Part shown: positions 15,402-25,767 of the stretch, one piece after another | Position numbering within the stretch: the first letter of the stretch is position 1 | Layout: the number at the start of each line of letters is the position of its first letter | Assembly: GCA_900550385.1 (NCBI GenBank) | Contig: URRZ01000019.1 | Location: 1 to 25,767, forward strand | Length of the DNA stretch: 25,767 bases | Direction of reading: 5' to 3' | Origin: an uncultured Coriobacteriaceae bacterium | GTDB lineage: Bacteria > Actinomycetota > Coriobacteriia > Coriobacteriales > Eggerthellaceae | The notes under the pieces: model-generated | Seen by the model: the letters and a program-made list of their open reading frames with translations, nothing else | Told to the model about the DNA's origin: nothing | Databases searched by the model: none | Translations under genes and position numbers: made by a program

Positions 15402-15818
15402 CTACGAGTTCTTCTCGACTTGGTGGTGGCACTGCGGGCAGGTGACGTGCAGCTTGCCCTTGCCTTTGGGGATGGACAGGATGGCGCCGCATCCCTTGCA
15501 GATGAAGTACTTCGTGGTGGCGCGGTCCGCCCACGATTTGCGCGCGAGCAGGAGCAGCGACTTGGGCATGTGCGCGAAGCGCAGCCAGTTCTCGTTCTCG
15601 CGTTCGCGTTTGGCGGCGTTCTTCGAGAACGTGCGGAGGACGCCGACGACCATGGAGATCAGGCCGATGATCCAGAACAGGTCGAGCCCGGGGATCATGG
15701 AGAAGAACGTGAGGATGACGCCGCCGAACACCAGGAAGGTCGACAGGTTGTCCGGTCCGTAGCGTCCCTCCATCCAAAGGGCCATCTTCCATTGCAGCCG
15801 CTCGAGGAATCCCCGCAT
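15402..15818 (-). CDS. Membrane protein with C-terminal zinc ribbon
   Basis: This 138-residue protein has an amphipathic N-terminus (MRGFLERLQWKMALW). Two hydrophobic segments, at about residues 25-65, form a helical hairpin with a short turn around PGLD. A basic cytoplasmic stretch (RTFSKNAAKRERENE) follows, then a four-cysteine zinc ribbon CKGCG...CPQCHH at about 108-134. The open frame extends upstream to 15911, but that part is compositionally poor. The ATG at 15818 sits after a GGAAAG purine stretch, so I prefer it, though the start is not certain. It ends 48 bp before the DUF5685 gene on the same strand and is probably the first gene of the DUF5685/J/Hsp70 operon. The function is unknown; the zinc ribbon may mediate nucleic-acid or protein contacts. 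Confidence 0.7.
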   Translation of the reverse strand: MRGFLERLQWKMALWMEGRYGPDNLSTFLVFGGVILTFFSMIPGLDLFWIIGLISMVVGVLRTFSKNAAKRERENENWLRFAHMPKSLLLLARKSWADRATTKYFICKGCGAILSIPKGKGKLHVTCPQCHHQVEKNS

Positions 15819-15889
15819 CGCTTTCCACTCGCCTTTCCGGTTGGCGGCGCTCTGCCTGCCCTGCCGCGTTTTCGCGATGAGGCCGGGCG

Positions 15890-16080
15890 TTGCCCGCGTT
15901 CGTTCATGCACGTTTCCCTACCTTATACGATGCCCTGCTCGCGATGCGTTTCGCGGCAGGGAAGGACAGGCAATCGTTGACGGAAATCCACAAGGAACGC
16001 ATGAGACGGATGCTGCGACTCTCATACATATATTGGGTTCCCAGTCGGCTGGCTCGGAATCGCAGCGAGGCGGTTGCCGG
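15890..16080 (+). pseudogene. Possible N-terminal fragment of a CapK/phenylacetate-CoA ligase-like gene
   Basis: The plus-strand frame encodes a segment containing FPTLYDALLAMRF, then KDRQSLTEIHKERM and RRMLRLSYIYWVP. This resembles the N-terminal helix region of CapK/PaaK-type adenylate-forming enzymes, where a similar run precedes a VPFYR motif. After about 16060 the similarity fades into compositionally poor sequence and the frame ends by 16204, far short of the usual 400 or more residues. No good ribosome-binding site is seen. I read it as a decayed remnant; chance resemblance is possible. Confidence 0.3.
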
Positions 16081-16145
16081 GCGGATTCGCGGTGCAGAGG
16101 GGGTTCGCAAGGTTGGGGTGACGGGATCTTGCTGCGCAAGCAGGC

Positions 16146-16188
16146 TTTTAAAAATATCCTTGACTTCGAATAATACTCACTGTAGTAT
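16146..16188 (+). promoter_or_regulatory. Strong promoter with AT-rich upstream tract and overlapping dyad
   Basis: TTGACT at 16160-16165 and TAGTAT at 16183-16188 are separated by exactly 17 bp. The AT-rich TTTTAAAAATAT immediately upstream (16147-16158) resembles an UP element. ATACT (16173-16177) and AGTAT (16184-16188) form a dyad with a 6-bp spacer that overlaps the -10, so the promoter is probably regulated. No plus-strand gene follows until 16948. Confidence 0.55.
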
Positions 16189-16194
16189 AAACAC

Positions 16195-16271
16195 CACGAG
16201 ATGAGATCGTTCCCTTTTCTCCTCGTTTCACTCGTCTAGTAAGAGGCCGCTCCCCCCGCGGCCTCTTACTA
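16195..16271 (+). ncRNA. Candidate small RNA
   Basis: The interval starts at the predicted transcription start of the promoter at 16160-16188 and ends with a perfect 14-bp hairpin: TAGTAAGAGGCCGC at 16237-16250 against GCGGCCTCTTACTA at 16258-16271, loop TCCCCCC. A 5' stem (ACGAG, bulge, GAGA against TCTCCTCGT, about 16196-16229) precedes it. The transcript would be about 80 nt and ends against a convergent gene. There is no T-run after the hairpin, which weakens the terminator call. A 12-codon frame beginning at 16201 lacks a ribosome-binding site. Confidence 0.35.
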
Positions 16272-16308
16272 CGTCTGGGGCAGAGTCGTGCGTTTGCCGC
16301 CGTCCCGC

Positions 16309-16776
16309 CTACCCGCCCAGCTTCGGCAGCTTCTTCAGCAGGGCCCAGGCGCGCTGCTTGCTGCGGCCGTCATCCAGCAGGGCGTCGAACGACGCGAACG
16401 CGACGATGCTGCGGCCCATCACGCGGCTGCATTCGCCTTCCGGCACAGCGCAGCGGTACGCTTGCGACAGCGCATGCGCGGCATCCGCATCAGCGGCGAC
16501 GGCGCAGGCAGGGTCCAGCCCTTCCATCGCGAGCAGGACCGATGAGGCGTCCAGCCTTCCGTCGGGGCCTTCGAGCGTTATGAACGCCACGGCATCGTCC
16601 GGATAGCCCAGCGCGCGGGCGGAGCTGGAAAGGGCGGCGCGGGCGCGCTCGGGCAGGGGGGCTCCGCTCAGGACGCACAGGAGCGGCAGGTCGGATCCAT
16701 CCAGATGGGAGCGGAAAAGCTCGGCGGTCTCCCGCGCGGGGACCTCGTACATGTTACCATTTGCAGATTTTTTCAC
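16309..16776 (-). CDS. Hypothetical protein, 155 residues
   Basis: I do not recognise this protein. It is soluble and alpha/beta-like, with no signal peptide, membrane segment or metal motif. Notable parts are PLLCVLSGAPLPERARAAL near residues 31-49, an alanine-rich centre around AVAADADAAHALSQAY (91-107), and a conserved-looking C-terminus MGRSIVAFASFDALL...KQRAWALLKKLPKLGG. The GTG at 16776 has GGGGG a few bases upstream, and an extended -10 (TGCTATGAT, minus strand, 16827-16819) lies about 43 bp before it, which supports the start. An in-frame ATG at codon 9 is an alternative. It converges on the candidate small RNA and is divergent from the NikR gene group, with no evident functional link. 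Confidence 0.7.
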   Translation of the reverse strand: MKKSANGNMYEVPARETAELFRSHLDGSDLPLLCVLSGAPLPERARAALSSSARALGYPDDAVAFITLEGPDGRLDASSVLLAMEGLDPACAVAADADAAHALSQAYRCAVPEGECSRVMGRSIVAFASFDALLDDGRSKQRAWALLKKLPKLGG

Positions 16777-16818
16777 ACTGACCCCCTAAAGGAGCGCCCT
16801 TTCCCCAAGGTTGGTCCT

Positions 16819-16827
16819 ATCATAGCA
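16819..16827 (-). promoter_or_regulatory. Extended -10 promoter element of the 155-residue hypothetical gene
   Basis: On the minus strand TGCTATGAT provides a TG-N extended -10 (TATGAT) about 43 bp before the GTG start at 16776. No good -35 was seen, which extended -10 promoters tolerate. The same gap (16777-16947) holds a small GC hairpin, CCGCC/GGCGG, near 16909-16921, before the plus-strand gene. Confidence 0.35.
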
Positions 16828-16947
16828 AGAAACGATGACGGCCCCGTTCTCCCGCATGCGGCGGCGCGGGCCGTCTTTGGGAAACGGCACGGGTTTCGGC
16901 AACGGATCCGCCGCAAGGCGGCGGCGATATCGAAAGGATGATGCGGC

Positions 16948-17202
16948 ATGTGCACCAACGGGATCAACACCGGGCAGTTCGAGATGATGATCGAGCAGAT
17001 CGACGACCATGTGAAGCTGGAGCGCCGCTGGGCGCATAACCTCGCCCACAAGGCCGAGGACGCCGGCTTCGCCTCCGTGTCGGAGAAGCTGCACGAGGCC
17101 CAGGCGCTGCTCGACGACGTGCGGGCGAAGCTCGACGAGGCCCGCGACGCGCTCGAGGACGATGCCGAGACGGCGTCCAACGTGACGGTCAGCCTCGTGT
17201 AG
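16948..17202 (+). CDS. Small helical protein upstream of nikR
   Basis: This 84-residue, acidic, almost wholly alpha-helical protein contains heptad-like segments (FEMMIEQIDDHVKLERRW and VSEKLHEAQALLDDVRAKLDEARDALEDD), so a coiled coil or helical bundle is likely. Its His/Cys content is low, with one Cys at position 2 and three His. AAAGGA lies 9 nt before the ATG. The gene ends 19 bp before nikR, with hypE next, so it is probably in the same operon and may act in nickel or hydrogenase-maturation biology. I do not recognise the family, and no function is assigned. Confidence 0.7.
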   Translation: MCTNGINTGQFEMMIEQIDDHVKLERRWAHNLAHKAEDAGFASVSEKLHEAQALLDDVRAKLDEARDALEDDAETASNVTVSLV

Positions 17203-17221
17203 CTTGGGCTCGGAGGACTGA

Positions 17222-17644
17222 ATGGCACAGGATCTGATGCGCTTTTCGGTGGCGATGCCCGAAGAGCTGCTCATGCGCTTCGACCAGCTGGTGGCGCGCC
17301 GCGGCTTAGCGAAGAACCGCAGCGAGGTCGTGCGCGACCTGGTGCGCGATGCGCTGGTGGAGGACGAGTGCGCCACCCCCGGCGTGGAGGTGGTGGGCAC
17401 GCTCACCATCGCCTTCGACCACCATGCGAGCGATCTGCAGGAGAAGCTGCACAGCATCCAGCATTCGTATTTCGACTACATCATCTCGTCGATGCACGTC
17501 CACCTGGACCAGCACAACTGCCTGGAGGTGATCGTGCTGCGCGGCGAGACCGGCATCGTGCAGGAGATCGCCAACCTCATCCTGGGGACGAAGGGCGTGC
17601 GCAACGGGCGCTTGGTCACGACGACGGCGAACCCGCAGCCGTAG
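17222..17644 (+). CDS. nikR: Nickel-responsive transcriptional regulator NikR
   Basis: This 140-residue tetrameric repressor has an N-terminal ribbon-helix-helix (residues 1-45; RFSVAMPEELLMRFD, NRSEVVRDLVRDAL) and a C-terminal ACT-like nickel-binding domain. The four high-affinity nickel ligands known from E. coli NikR (two His around HVH, one further His and one Cys) are all recognisable: His81 in QHSYFD, His92 and His94 in MHVHL, and Cys100 in HNCLEV. In the family, nickel binding triggers operator binding and repression of nickel uptake genes. GGAGG lies 7 nt before the ATG. It sits between a small helical protein gene and hypE, consistent with control of nickel supply for a [NiFe] hydrogenase. 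No nik transporter genes are in the window. Confidence 0.92.
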   Translation: MAQDLMRFSVAMPEELLMRFDQLVARRGLAKNRSEVVRDLVRDALVEDECATPGVEVVGTLTIAFDHHASDLQEKLHSIQHSYFDYIISSMHVHLDQHNCLEVIVLRGETGIVQEIANLILGTKGVRNGRLVTTTANPQP

Positions 17645-17670
17645 GCGCGCGAACGGAAGGAAGAAAGAAC

Positions 17671-18693
<1,023 letters not shown>

Positions 18694-18754
18694 CGCGTTC
18701 GCCCCGCCATTCTGCGCGTTTTTCCGGGGGAGTGGTTTCCACCGCTATTTTTTC

Positions 18755-18782
18755 TTGCATCGTCGGGAAAACGTGCTATCTT
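18755..18782 (+). promoter_or_regulatory. Possible promoter of the ferredoxin gene
   Basis: TTGCAT at 18755-18760 and TATCTT at 18777-18782 lie 16 bp apart, and the -10 is preceded by TG-N (TGCTATCTT), an extended -10. It sits about 70 bp before the ferredoxin start, after the end of hypE. Confidence 0.4.
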
Positions 18783-18850
18783 GCGTCCATGCAGTAATGG
18801 GGGTACCCGACGCGCAAGCGAAGGGGCAGCAGACGAGAAGGAGTACGATC

Positions 18851-19039
18851 ATGTCCCATCCTGTTATCGAAGCTGATGAGTGCATCGGTTGCGGCATCTG
18901 CGTTGACGCTTGCCCGCAGGAGGTCCTGGAAGTCGTCGACGGCACCGTCGAGGCCGTGAACGAGGAAGCCTGCATCGCGTGCGGCGACTGCGTCGAGGAG
19001 TGCCCCATGGGCGCCATCTCGGAGATCGTGGAGGAGTAG
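18851..19039 (+). CDS. 2[4Fe-4S] ferredoxin
   Basis: This 62-residue clostridial-type ferredoxin is a soluble low-potential electron carrier. Two CxxCxxCxxxCP motifs are intact: CIGCGICVDACP (residues 11-22) and CIACGDCVEECP (42-53). The protein is strongly acidic, as is usual. AAGGAG lies 7 nt before the ATG. It has its own likely promoter upstream and a strong terminator downstream, so it is probably a single-gene unit. Its proximity to hypE may be coincidental, although such ferredoxins serve hydrogenases and oxidoreductases in anaerobes. Confidence 0.94.
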   Translation: MSHPVIEADECIGCGICVDACPQEVLEVVDGTVEAVNEEACIACGDCVEECPMGAISEIVEE

Positions 19040-19082
19040 CCTCCCGATTCGCAAAGCCGTGCGAAGCGCGGCTCGAACATCT

Positions 19083-19127
19083 CGAAGGCCCTGCAGCTTT
19101 TCCAGGCTGCGGGGCCTTCGTCGTTTT
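19083..19127 (+). terminator. Rho-independent terminator after the ferredoxin gene
   Basis: CGAAGGCCCTGCAGC at 19083-19097 pairs with GCTGCGGGGCCTTCG at 19106-19120, with one T/G position and an 8-nt loop, and is followed by TCGTTTT. It separates the ferredoxin gene from the dnaK operon. Confidence 0.7.
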
Positions 19128-19279
19128 CGGCTTCGATCCGTCCTTGGCTCTGCTGGGCGAACCCCTTCCTGCGGCAGGAGCGGGGGTCGCTGTCGTTGTC
19201 ATGCATCGCCGAACTCGGACGCGCAACTCACTTATATATAGGTACGTCAACTAAGTTATATGACAAAATGGTAACTAAC

Positions 19280-19308
19280 TTGACAGACACAGACTTAGAT
19301 TATATAGT
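19280..19308 (+). promoter_or_regulatory. Promoter of the dnaK operon
   Basis: TTGACA at 19280-19285 and TATAGT at 19303-19308 are separated by exactly 17 bp, a near-consensus housekeeping promoter. Just upstream, GTCAACTAAGTT and AACTAACTTGAC (about 19247-19284) form an imperfect inverted repeat matching at 10 of 12 positions. I could not find the textbook HspR operator (CTTGAGT-N7-ACTCAAG) or a CIRCE element, so this imperfect dyad is the best operator candidate. The surrounding region (19200-19320) is markedly AT-rich. Confidence 0.65.
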
Positions 19309-19329
19309 TCTAATCGTTGAAAACGGATT

Positions 19330-19365
19330 GAGCCGTGCATGCGCATGGGAAGCGCAGGACGGCTC
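19330..19365 (+). promoter_or_regulatory. Hairpin in the dnaK mRNA leader
   Basis: GAGCCGT at 19330-19336 pairs with ACGGCTC at 19359-19365, and an inner GCGC/GCGC pairing is possible within the loop. It lies in the approximately 120-nt leader between the predicted start point (about 19315) and the dnaK start codon. It does not cover the ribosome-binding site, so a stabilising role is as likely as a regulatory one. Confidence 0.35.
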
Positions 19366-19433
19366 CCCCTCTAAGCGAGCAAAATGAAACTGCTGCCGCG
19401 AAGCGGGAACTCTGGAAGGAGAGGAAGCAGGAA

Positions 19434-21359
<1,926 letters not shown>

Positions 21360-21361
21360 TC

Positions 21362-22159
21362 ATGGCCGCCGAGCCGAAAGCGGTTCCCACCGAGCGCGGT
21401 GCGTCCGATGAGGCCGAAAGGGAAGAAATGACCATCGAGATCGAAGACGGCGACAAGAAGACCAACGAGGCCGAGGAAACCGTCGAGGAGACGAAGGCCG
21501 ACGCCGCTGAGGCAACCGAGGCAAACGAGCCCGCAGTCGAGCAAGGCGAAAGCGGCAGCGATGCCGACGCCGAAGAGCCTGCCGAGGCGGGGAAGCCCGA
21601 CGGCGATGCGCCGCAGGATGCGGATGCCGACGAGCTGATGGCGAAGGCGGCGGCGGCGCTGAAGGAGGCCACGGAAGAGGCGGACAAGGCCAAAGCCGAG
21701 GCGAAGGAGTGGCAGGACAAGTTCATGCGCCTGCACGCCGAGTGGGACACCTACCGCCGCCGCACGGCCGAGCAGCGCGAGGCCGAGAAGGCGCGCGCAT
21801 CCGAGAAGCTGGTCACGGGCCTGCTGCCGGTGATCGACGACTTCGAGCGCACGATCAAGTACGCCGAGGACAACGGCGAGGGCGGGCTCCTGGACGGCGT
21901 GCGCGCCGTGCACACCAAGTTCGTCGACGTGCTGGTGAAAGACGGCGTCCAGGTGATCGACCCCGCGGGCGAGGCGTTCGACGCCCTGCAGCATCAGGCG
22001 GTCGCCACGGTGCCCGATGACGAGGCCTTCGACGAGACGGTGCACGAGGTGTACCAGAAAGGCTACAAGCTGGGCGAGAAGGTGCTCCGCCCCGCGATGG
22101 TGACCGTCACCACCGGCGGGCCGAAGCGGCCGAAAGAGGAAGCCTCCGAAGAGGAGTAG
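21362..22159 (+). CDS. grpE: Nucleotide exchange factor GrpE
   Basis: This 265-residue protein releases ADP from DnaK. A long acidic, disordered N-terminus (about 1-95, rich in Glu, Ala and Asp) precedes the dimer-forming coiled coil (about 95-150). That coiled coil includes WQDKFMRLHAEWDTYRRRTAEQR, of which YRRRTAEQ is the familiar GrpE motif. The C-terminal beta domain is around 215-255 (HQAVATVPDDE, VHEVYQKGYKLGEKVLRPAMVTV). The ATG used lies 3 nt after the dnaK stop, with GAAGG 9 nt upstream. The in-frame ATG at 21428 has a stronger-looking AAAGGGAAG before it and would shorten the protein by 22 residues of the variable tail. Either start leaves the functional part intact. Confidence 0.95.
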   Translation: MAAEPKAVPTERGASDEAEREEMTIEIEDGDKKTNEAEETVEETKADAAEATEANEPAVEQGESGSDADAEEPAEAGKPDGDAPQDADADELMAKAAAALKEATEEADKAKAEAKEWQDKFMRLHAEWDTYRRRTAEQREAEKARASEKLVTGLLPVIDDFERTIKYAEDNGEGGLLDGVRAVHTKFVDVLVKDGVQVIDPAGEAFDALQHQAVATVPDDEAFDETVHEVYQKGYKLGEKVLRPAMVTVTTGGPKRPKEEASEEE

Positions 22160-22184
22160 ACCTCACGGCGAGATAGAACTGACA

Positions 22185-22217
22185 GGCGAAGGCGGGCGTT
22201 TCGGTCCGCCTTCGCTG
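22185..22217 (+). other. Hairpin between grpE and dnaJ
   Basis: GCGAAGGCGG pairs with CCGCCTTCGC around a 10-nt loop, and the stem extends through CAG/CTG with one bulged base. No T-run follows, so readthrough into dnaJ is expected. It may tune relative levels of the chaperone subunits. Confidence 0.4.
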
Positions 22218-22251
22218 TAGAAAGGGAATTGAGAGAAAGGTGGTGGGAGGT

Positions 22252-23196
22252 ATGGCGGCGGCTCCGGATTACTACAAGATTCTCGGCGTGCCACGTACTG
22301 CCACGGCCGACGAGATAAAGAAGGCGTTTCGGAAGAAGGCGAGGACGGCCCACCCCGATGCCGGCGGCAACGAGGAGGAGTTCAAGCAGATCAACGAGGC
22401 CTACGAGGTCCTCTCCGACGATAAGAAGCGCAAGCTGTACGACCAGTACGGCACCGCCAGCGAGAACCAGATCCCCCATGGCTGGGGCGGCGTGAACGTC
22501 GAGGACATCTTCGGCCAAGGAGGCGCCGGCGGTTTCGGCAGCTGGGCGGACATCTTGGAGAGCATCCGCCGCGGCGAGGGCGCGTTCGGCACCAACTGGG
22601 ACTTCGGCAACATGTCGGGATTCGGCGGGAACCGGGCGCCGCGTCCTCGCAAGGGCCAGGATATGAACGTCACGCTGAACGTCACGTTCGACGAGGCGTT
22701 CCGCGGGACCGAGAAGCGCGTGACCGTGCGCGTCCCGGGCCGTTCGGAGTCCCAGACCCTCACCGTGAAGGTGCCGGCCGGCGCCGTCGAGGGCGGCAGG
22801 CTGCGCTTCCGCGGCAAGGGCGCTGCGGGCGAGGCGGGCGGCGAGGCGGGCGATCTGCTGATCACCACGCACATCGAGCCGCATCCGCACTACTCGCGCG
22901 AAGGGGCCGACGTGGTGATGGAGGTGCCCGTGAGCATCGCCGAGGCGGCGCTGGGCGCGAGCGTGGTGGTTCCGGCTCCCGACGGCACCAAGGTGCGCGT
23001 GAAGATCCCCGCCGGCACGCAGGACGGCGCCAAGCTGACCATCCGCGGCAAAGGAGCGCCGAAGGTGAAGGGCGCGGGGACGGGCGACTTGCGCATCGTC
23101 GTGAAAGTGGAGGTCCCGCGCACGTTGAACGATAAGCAGAAGAAGGCCATGGAGGACTTCATGGCCGCCACTACCGAGGAAGTGAGGACATGGTGA
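22252..23196 (+). CDS. dnaJ: DnaJ-type co-chaperone lacking the zinc finger (CbpA-like)
   Basis: This 314-residue Hsp40 of class B architecture has a J-domain (about 5-70) with the HPD motif in AHPDAGGNEEEF, and a Gly/Phe region including FGQGGAGGFGSW and FGGN. Two C-terminal beta-sandwich domains (about 135-305; NVTLNVTFDEAFRGTEKRV, LRFRGKGAAGEAGG, VEVPRTLNDKQKKAM) follow. The four CxxCxGxG zinc repeats of classical DnaJ are absent, although this is the operon partner of dnaK. The frame also allows GTG starts at 22240 and 22243; I use the ATG at 22252, which has AAAGG 11 nt upstream, but GGAGG is only 1 nt away, so the start is uncertain by four residues. Its last codons overlap hspR. Confidence 0.92.
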   Translation: MAAAPDYYKILGVPRTATADEIKKAFRKKARTAHPDAGGNEEEFKQINEAYEVLSDDKKRKLYDQYGTASENQIPHGWGGVNVEDIFGQGGAGGFGSWADILESIRRGEGAFGTNWDFGNMSGFGGNRAPRPRKGQDMNVTLNVTFDEAFRGTEKRVTVRVPGRSESQTLTVKVPAGAVEGGRLRFRGKGAAGEAGGEAGDLLITTHIEPHPHYSREGADVVMEVPVSIAEAALGASVVVPAPDGTKVRVKIPAGTQDGAKLTIRGKGAPKVKGAGTGDLRIVVKVEVPRTLNDKQKKAMEDFMAATTEEVRTW

Positions 23197-23576
23197 GAGA
23201 CGACCGCACCGATCGCAACCGGCCGCTCTACATGATCAGCGTGGCTGCGCAGTTGGCTGGCGTCCATCCGCAGACGCTGCGCGCCTACGAGCAGAAGGGC
23301 CTGGTGACCCCGCAGCGCACGAGCGGCAACACCCGCATGTACTCGCAGGCCGACATCGAGCGGCTGGAGCTCATCAACGAGCTCACCAACGAGGGCATCA
23401 ACCTGGCCGGCGTCATCCGCATCCTCGACCTGAAGGGCCGCCTGGACGATCGGGATGCCGAGATCGACGACCTGCACAAGCGCGTGCGGCGCCTCGCCGA
23501 CCGCGTGCACGAGCTGGAGACCCGCGCCGACGTCACCGCCCTGGTAAGGGTGTCGGACATCCCGCGGTTGATGTGA
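23190..23576 (+). CDS. hspR: Heat-shock repressor HspR (MerR family)
   Basis: This 128-residue regulator, known in actinobacteria to repress dnaK and clpB operons with DnaK as co-repressor, begins with a winged helix-turn-helix. The segments MISVAAQLAGVHPQTLRAYEQKGLV and RTSGNTRMYSQADIERL (about residues 10-55) are near-diagnostic. A coiled-coil dimerisation helix follows (around 75-115; LDDRDAEIDDLHKRVRRLADRVHELE). Its ATG overlaps the dnaJ stop (ATGGTGA), giving translational coupling and stoichiometric autoregulation. The canonical HAIR operator was not found in the window, so the DNA target may have diverged in this lineage. Confidence 0.93.
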   Translation: MVRDDRTDRNRPLYMISVAAQLAGVHPQTLRAYEQKGLVTPQRTSGNTRMYSQADIERLELINELTNEGINLAGVIRILDLKGRLDDRDAEIDDLHKRVRRLADRVHELETRADVTALVRVSDIPRLM

Positions 23577-23606
23577 TGAGAAAAAGGGACGGAGGATTTT
23601 TCTCAT
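23576..23606. repeat. REP-like hairpin with GAAAAAGGGAC core, copy 2
   Basis: ATGAGAAAAA at 23576-23585 pairs perfectly with TTTTTCTCAT at 23597-23606 around the 11-nt loop GGGACGGAGGA. It shares GAAAAAGGGAC and the trailing T5 tract with the hairpin at 7085-7117. It abuts the hspR stop codon and could also act as a weak terminator of the upstream genes. Confidence 0.5.
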
Positions 23607-23620
23607 TTTGCAAGTTCCTA

Positions 23621-23683
23621 GGGCGGCTCGGCGCGGCTGCGCTCCCTATCTGCGACCGTCCGCTCCGCCGCACCGAACCGCCC
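23621..23683. repeat. Conserved-core hairpin element, copy 2 (upstream of clpB)
   Basis: GGGCGGCTCGG (23621-23631) pairs with CCGAACCGCCC (23673-23683) with one mismatch. The stem continues past a second mismatch through five pairs (23633-23637 with 23667-23671) to a 29-nt core at 23638-23666. The core matches copy 1 in 24 of 29 positions in the same orientation relative to the following chaperone gene. Both mismatches are C/A on this strand and G/T on the other. CCGCC (23678-23682) can alternatively pair with GGCGG (23686-23690), next to the clpB leader. Confidence 0.75.
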
Positions 23684-23737
23684 TTGGCGGTGTAGAAACG
23701 AGAAGGCTTCTAGTCATCCGAAAAAGGAGGAATGGCT

Positions 23738-25767
<2,030 letters not shown>

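Noticed and set aside
16201..16239. 12-codon frame MRSFPFLLVSLV as a leader peptide
   Set aside because: No ribosome-binding site, no regulated gene downstream, and the frame ends inside the hairpin by chance.
19040..19433. CIRCE or canonical HAIR element before dnaK
   Set aside because: Neither TTAGCACTC/GAGTGCTAA nor CTTGAGT-N7-ACTCAAG is present; only an imperfect unrelated dyad was found.

Overview
This is a GC-rich window whose gene content and order point to an actinobacterium of the class Coriobacteriia, most likely Eggerthellaceae (Eggerthella, Gordonibacter or Adlercreutzia relatives). The main reasons are the HspR-type heat-shock operon dnaK-grpE-dnaJ-hspR-clpB, a truncated membrane protein resembling the sensor half of the MFS-like LuxR regulators common in that family, paired amidohydrolase/MFS genes, and a NikR/HypE hydrogenase-maturation patch. 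The taxonomic call is inference.

Layout. 1-754: a minus-strand membrane protein that looks truncated. 755-1031: a divergent regulatory region with two matching dyads and a leader able to form alternative hairpins. 1032-7073: a plus-strand catabolic cassette MFS-amidohydrolase-amidohydrolase-MFS. Both gene pairs are close paralogues, and a terminator-like hairpin separates the two amidohydrolases. 7183-7557: a NifX-type protein (minus) with a near-consensus promoter embedded in two related operator-like sites. 8064-8744: a HAD phosphatase. 9027-10520: an LCP-family cell-wall ligase whose catalytic domain has clearly different base composition from the rest of the gene. 10545-15818 (minus): a probable operon for a zinc-ribbon membrane protein, a DUF5685 protein, a J-domain protein with a cysteine-rich tail, a second Hsp70, and GalE. 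15819-16308: no intact gene, but a possible CapK/PaaK-like gene fragment and a candidate small RNA. 16309-16776: an unknown minus-strand protein. 16948-19039: a small helical protein, NikR, HypE and a 2[4Fe-4S] ferredoxin. 19434-25767: dnaK-grpE-dnaJ-hspR-clpB, with clpB running off the end.

How they work together. The cassette at 1-7 kb probably imports and hydrolyses an unknown amide-like or related substrate. The window holds two Hsp70 systems: the housekeeping HspR-controlled set, and a second set with its own J-protein and associated membrane/zinc proteins. The most unusual signal is an intergenic hairpin element found twice, at 13583-13659 upstream of the second dnaK and at 23621-23683 upstream of clpB. 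The outer stems differ in sequence but stay paired, and each encloses a 29-base core that matches at 24 of 29 positions. Two of the differences are mutually compensating. Both copies lie in the same orientation relative to the chaperone gene that follows. This could be an undescribed structured RNA or repeat family linked to chaperone genes.
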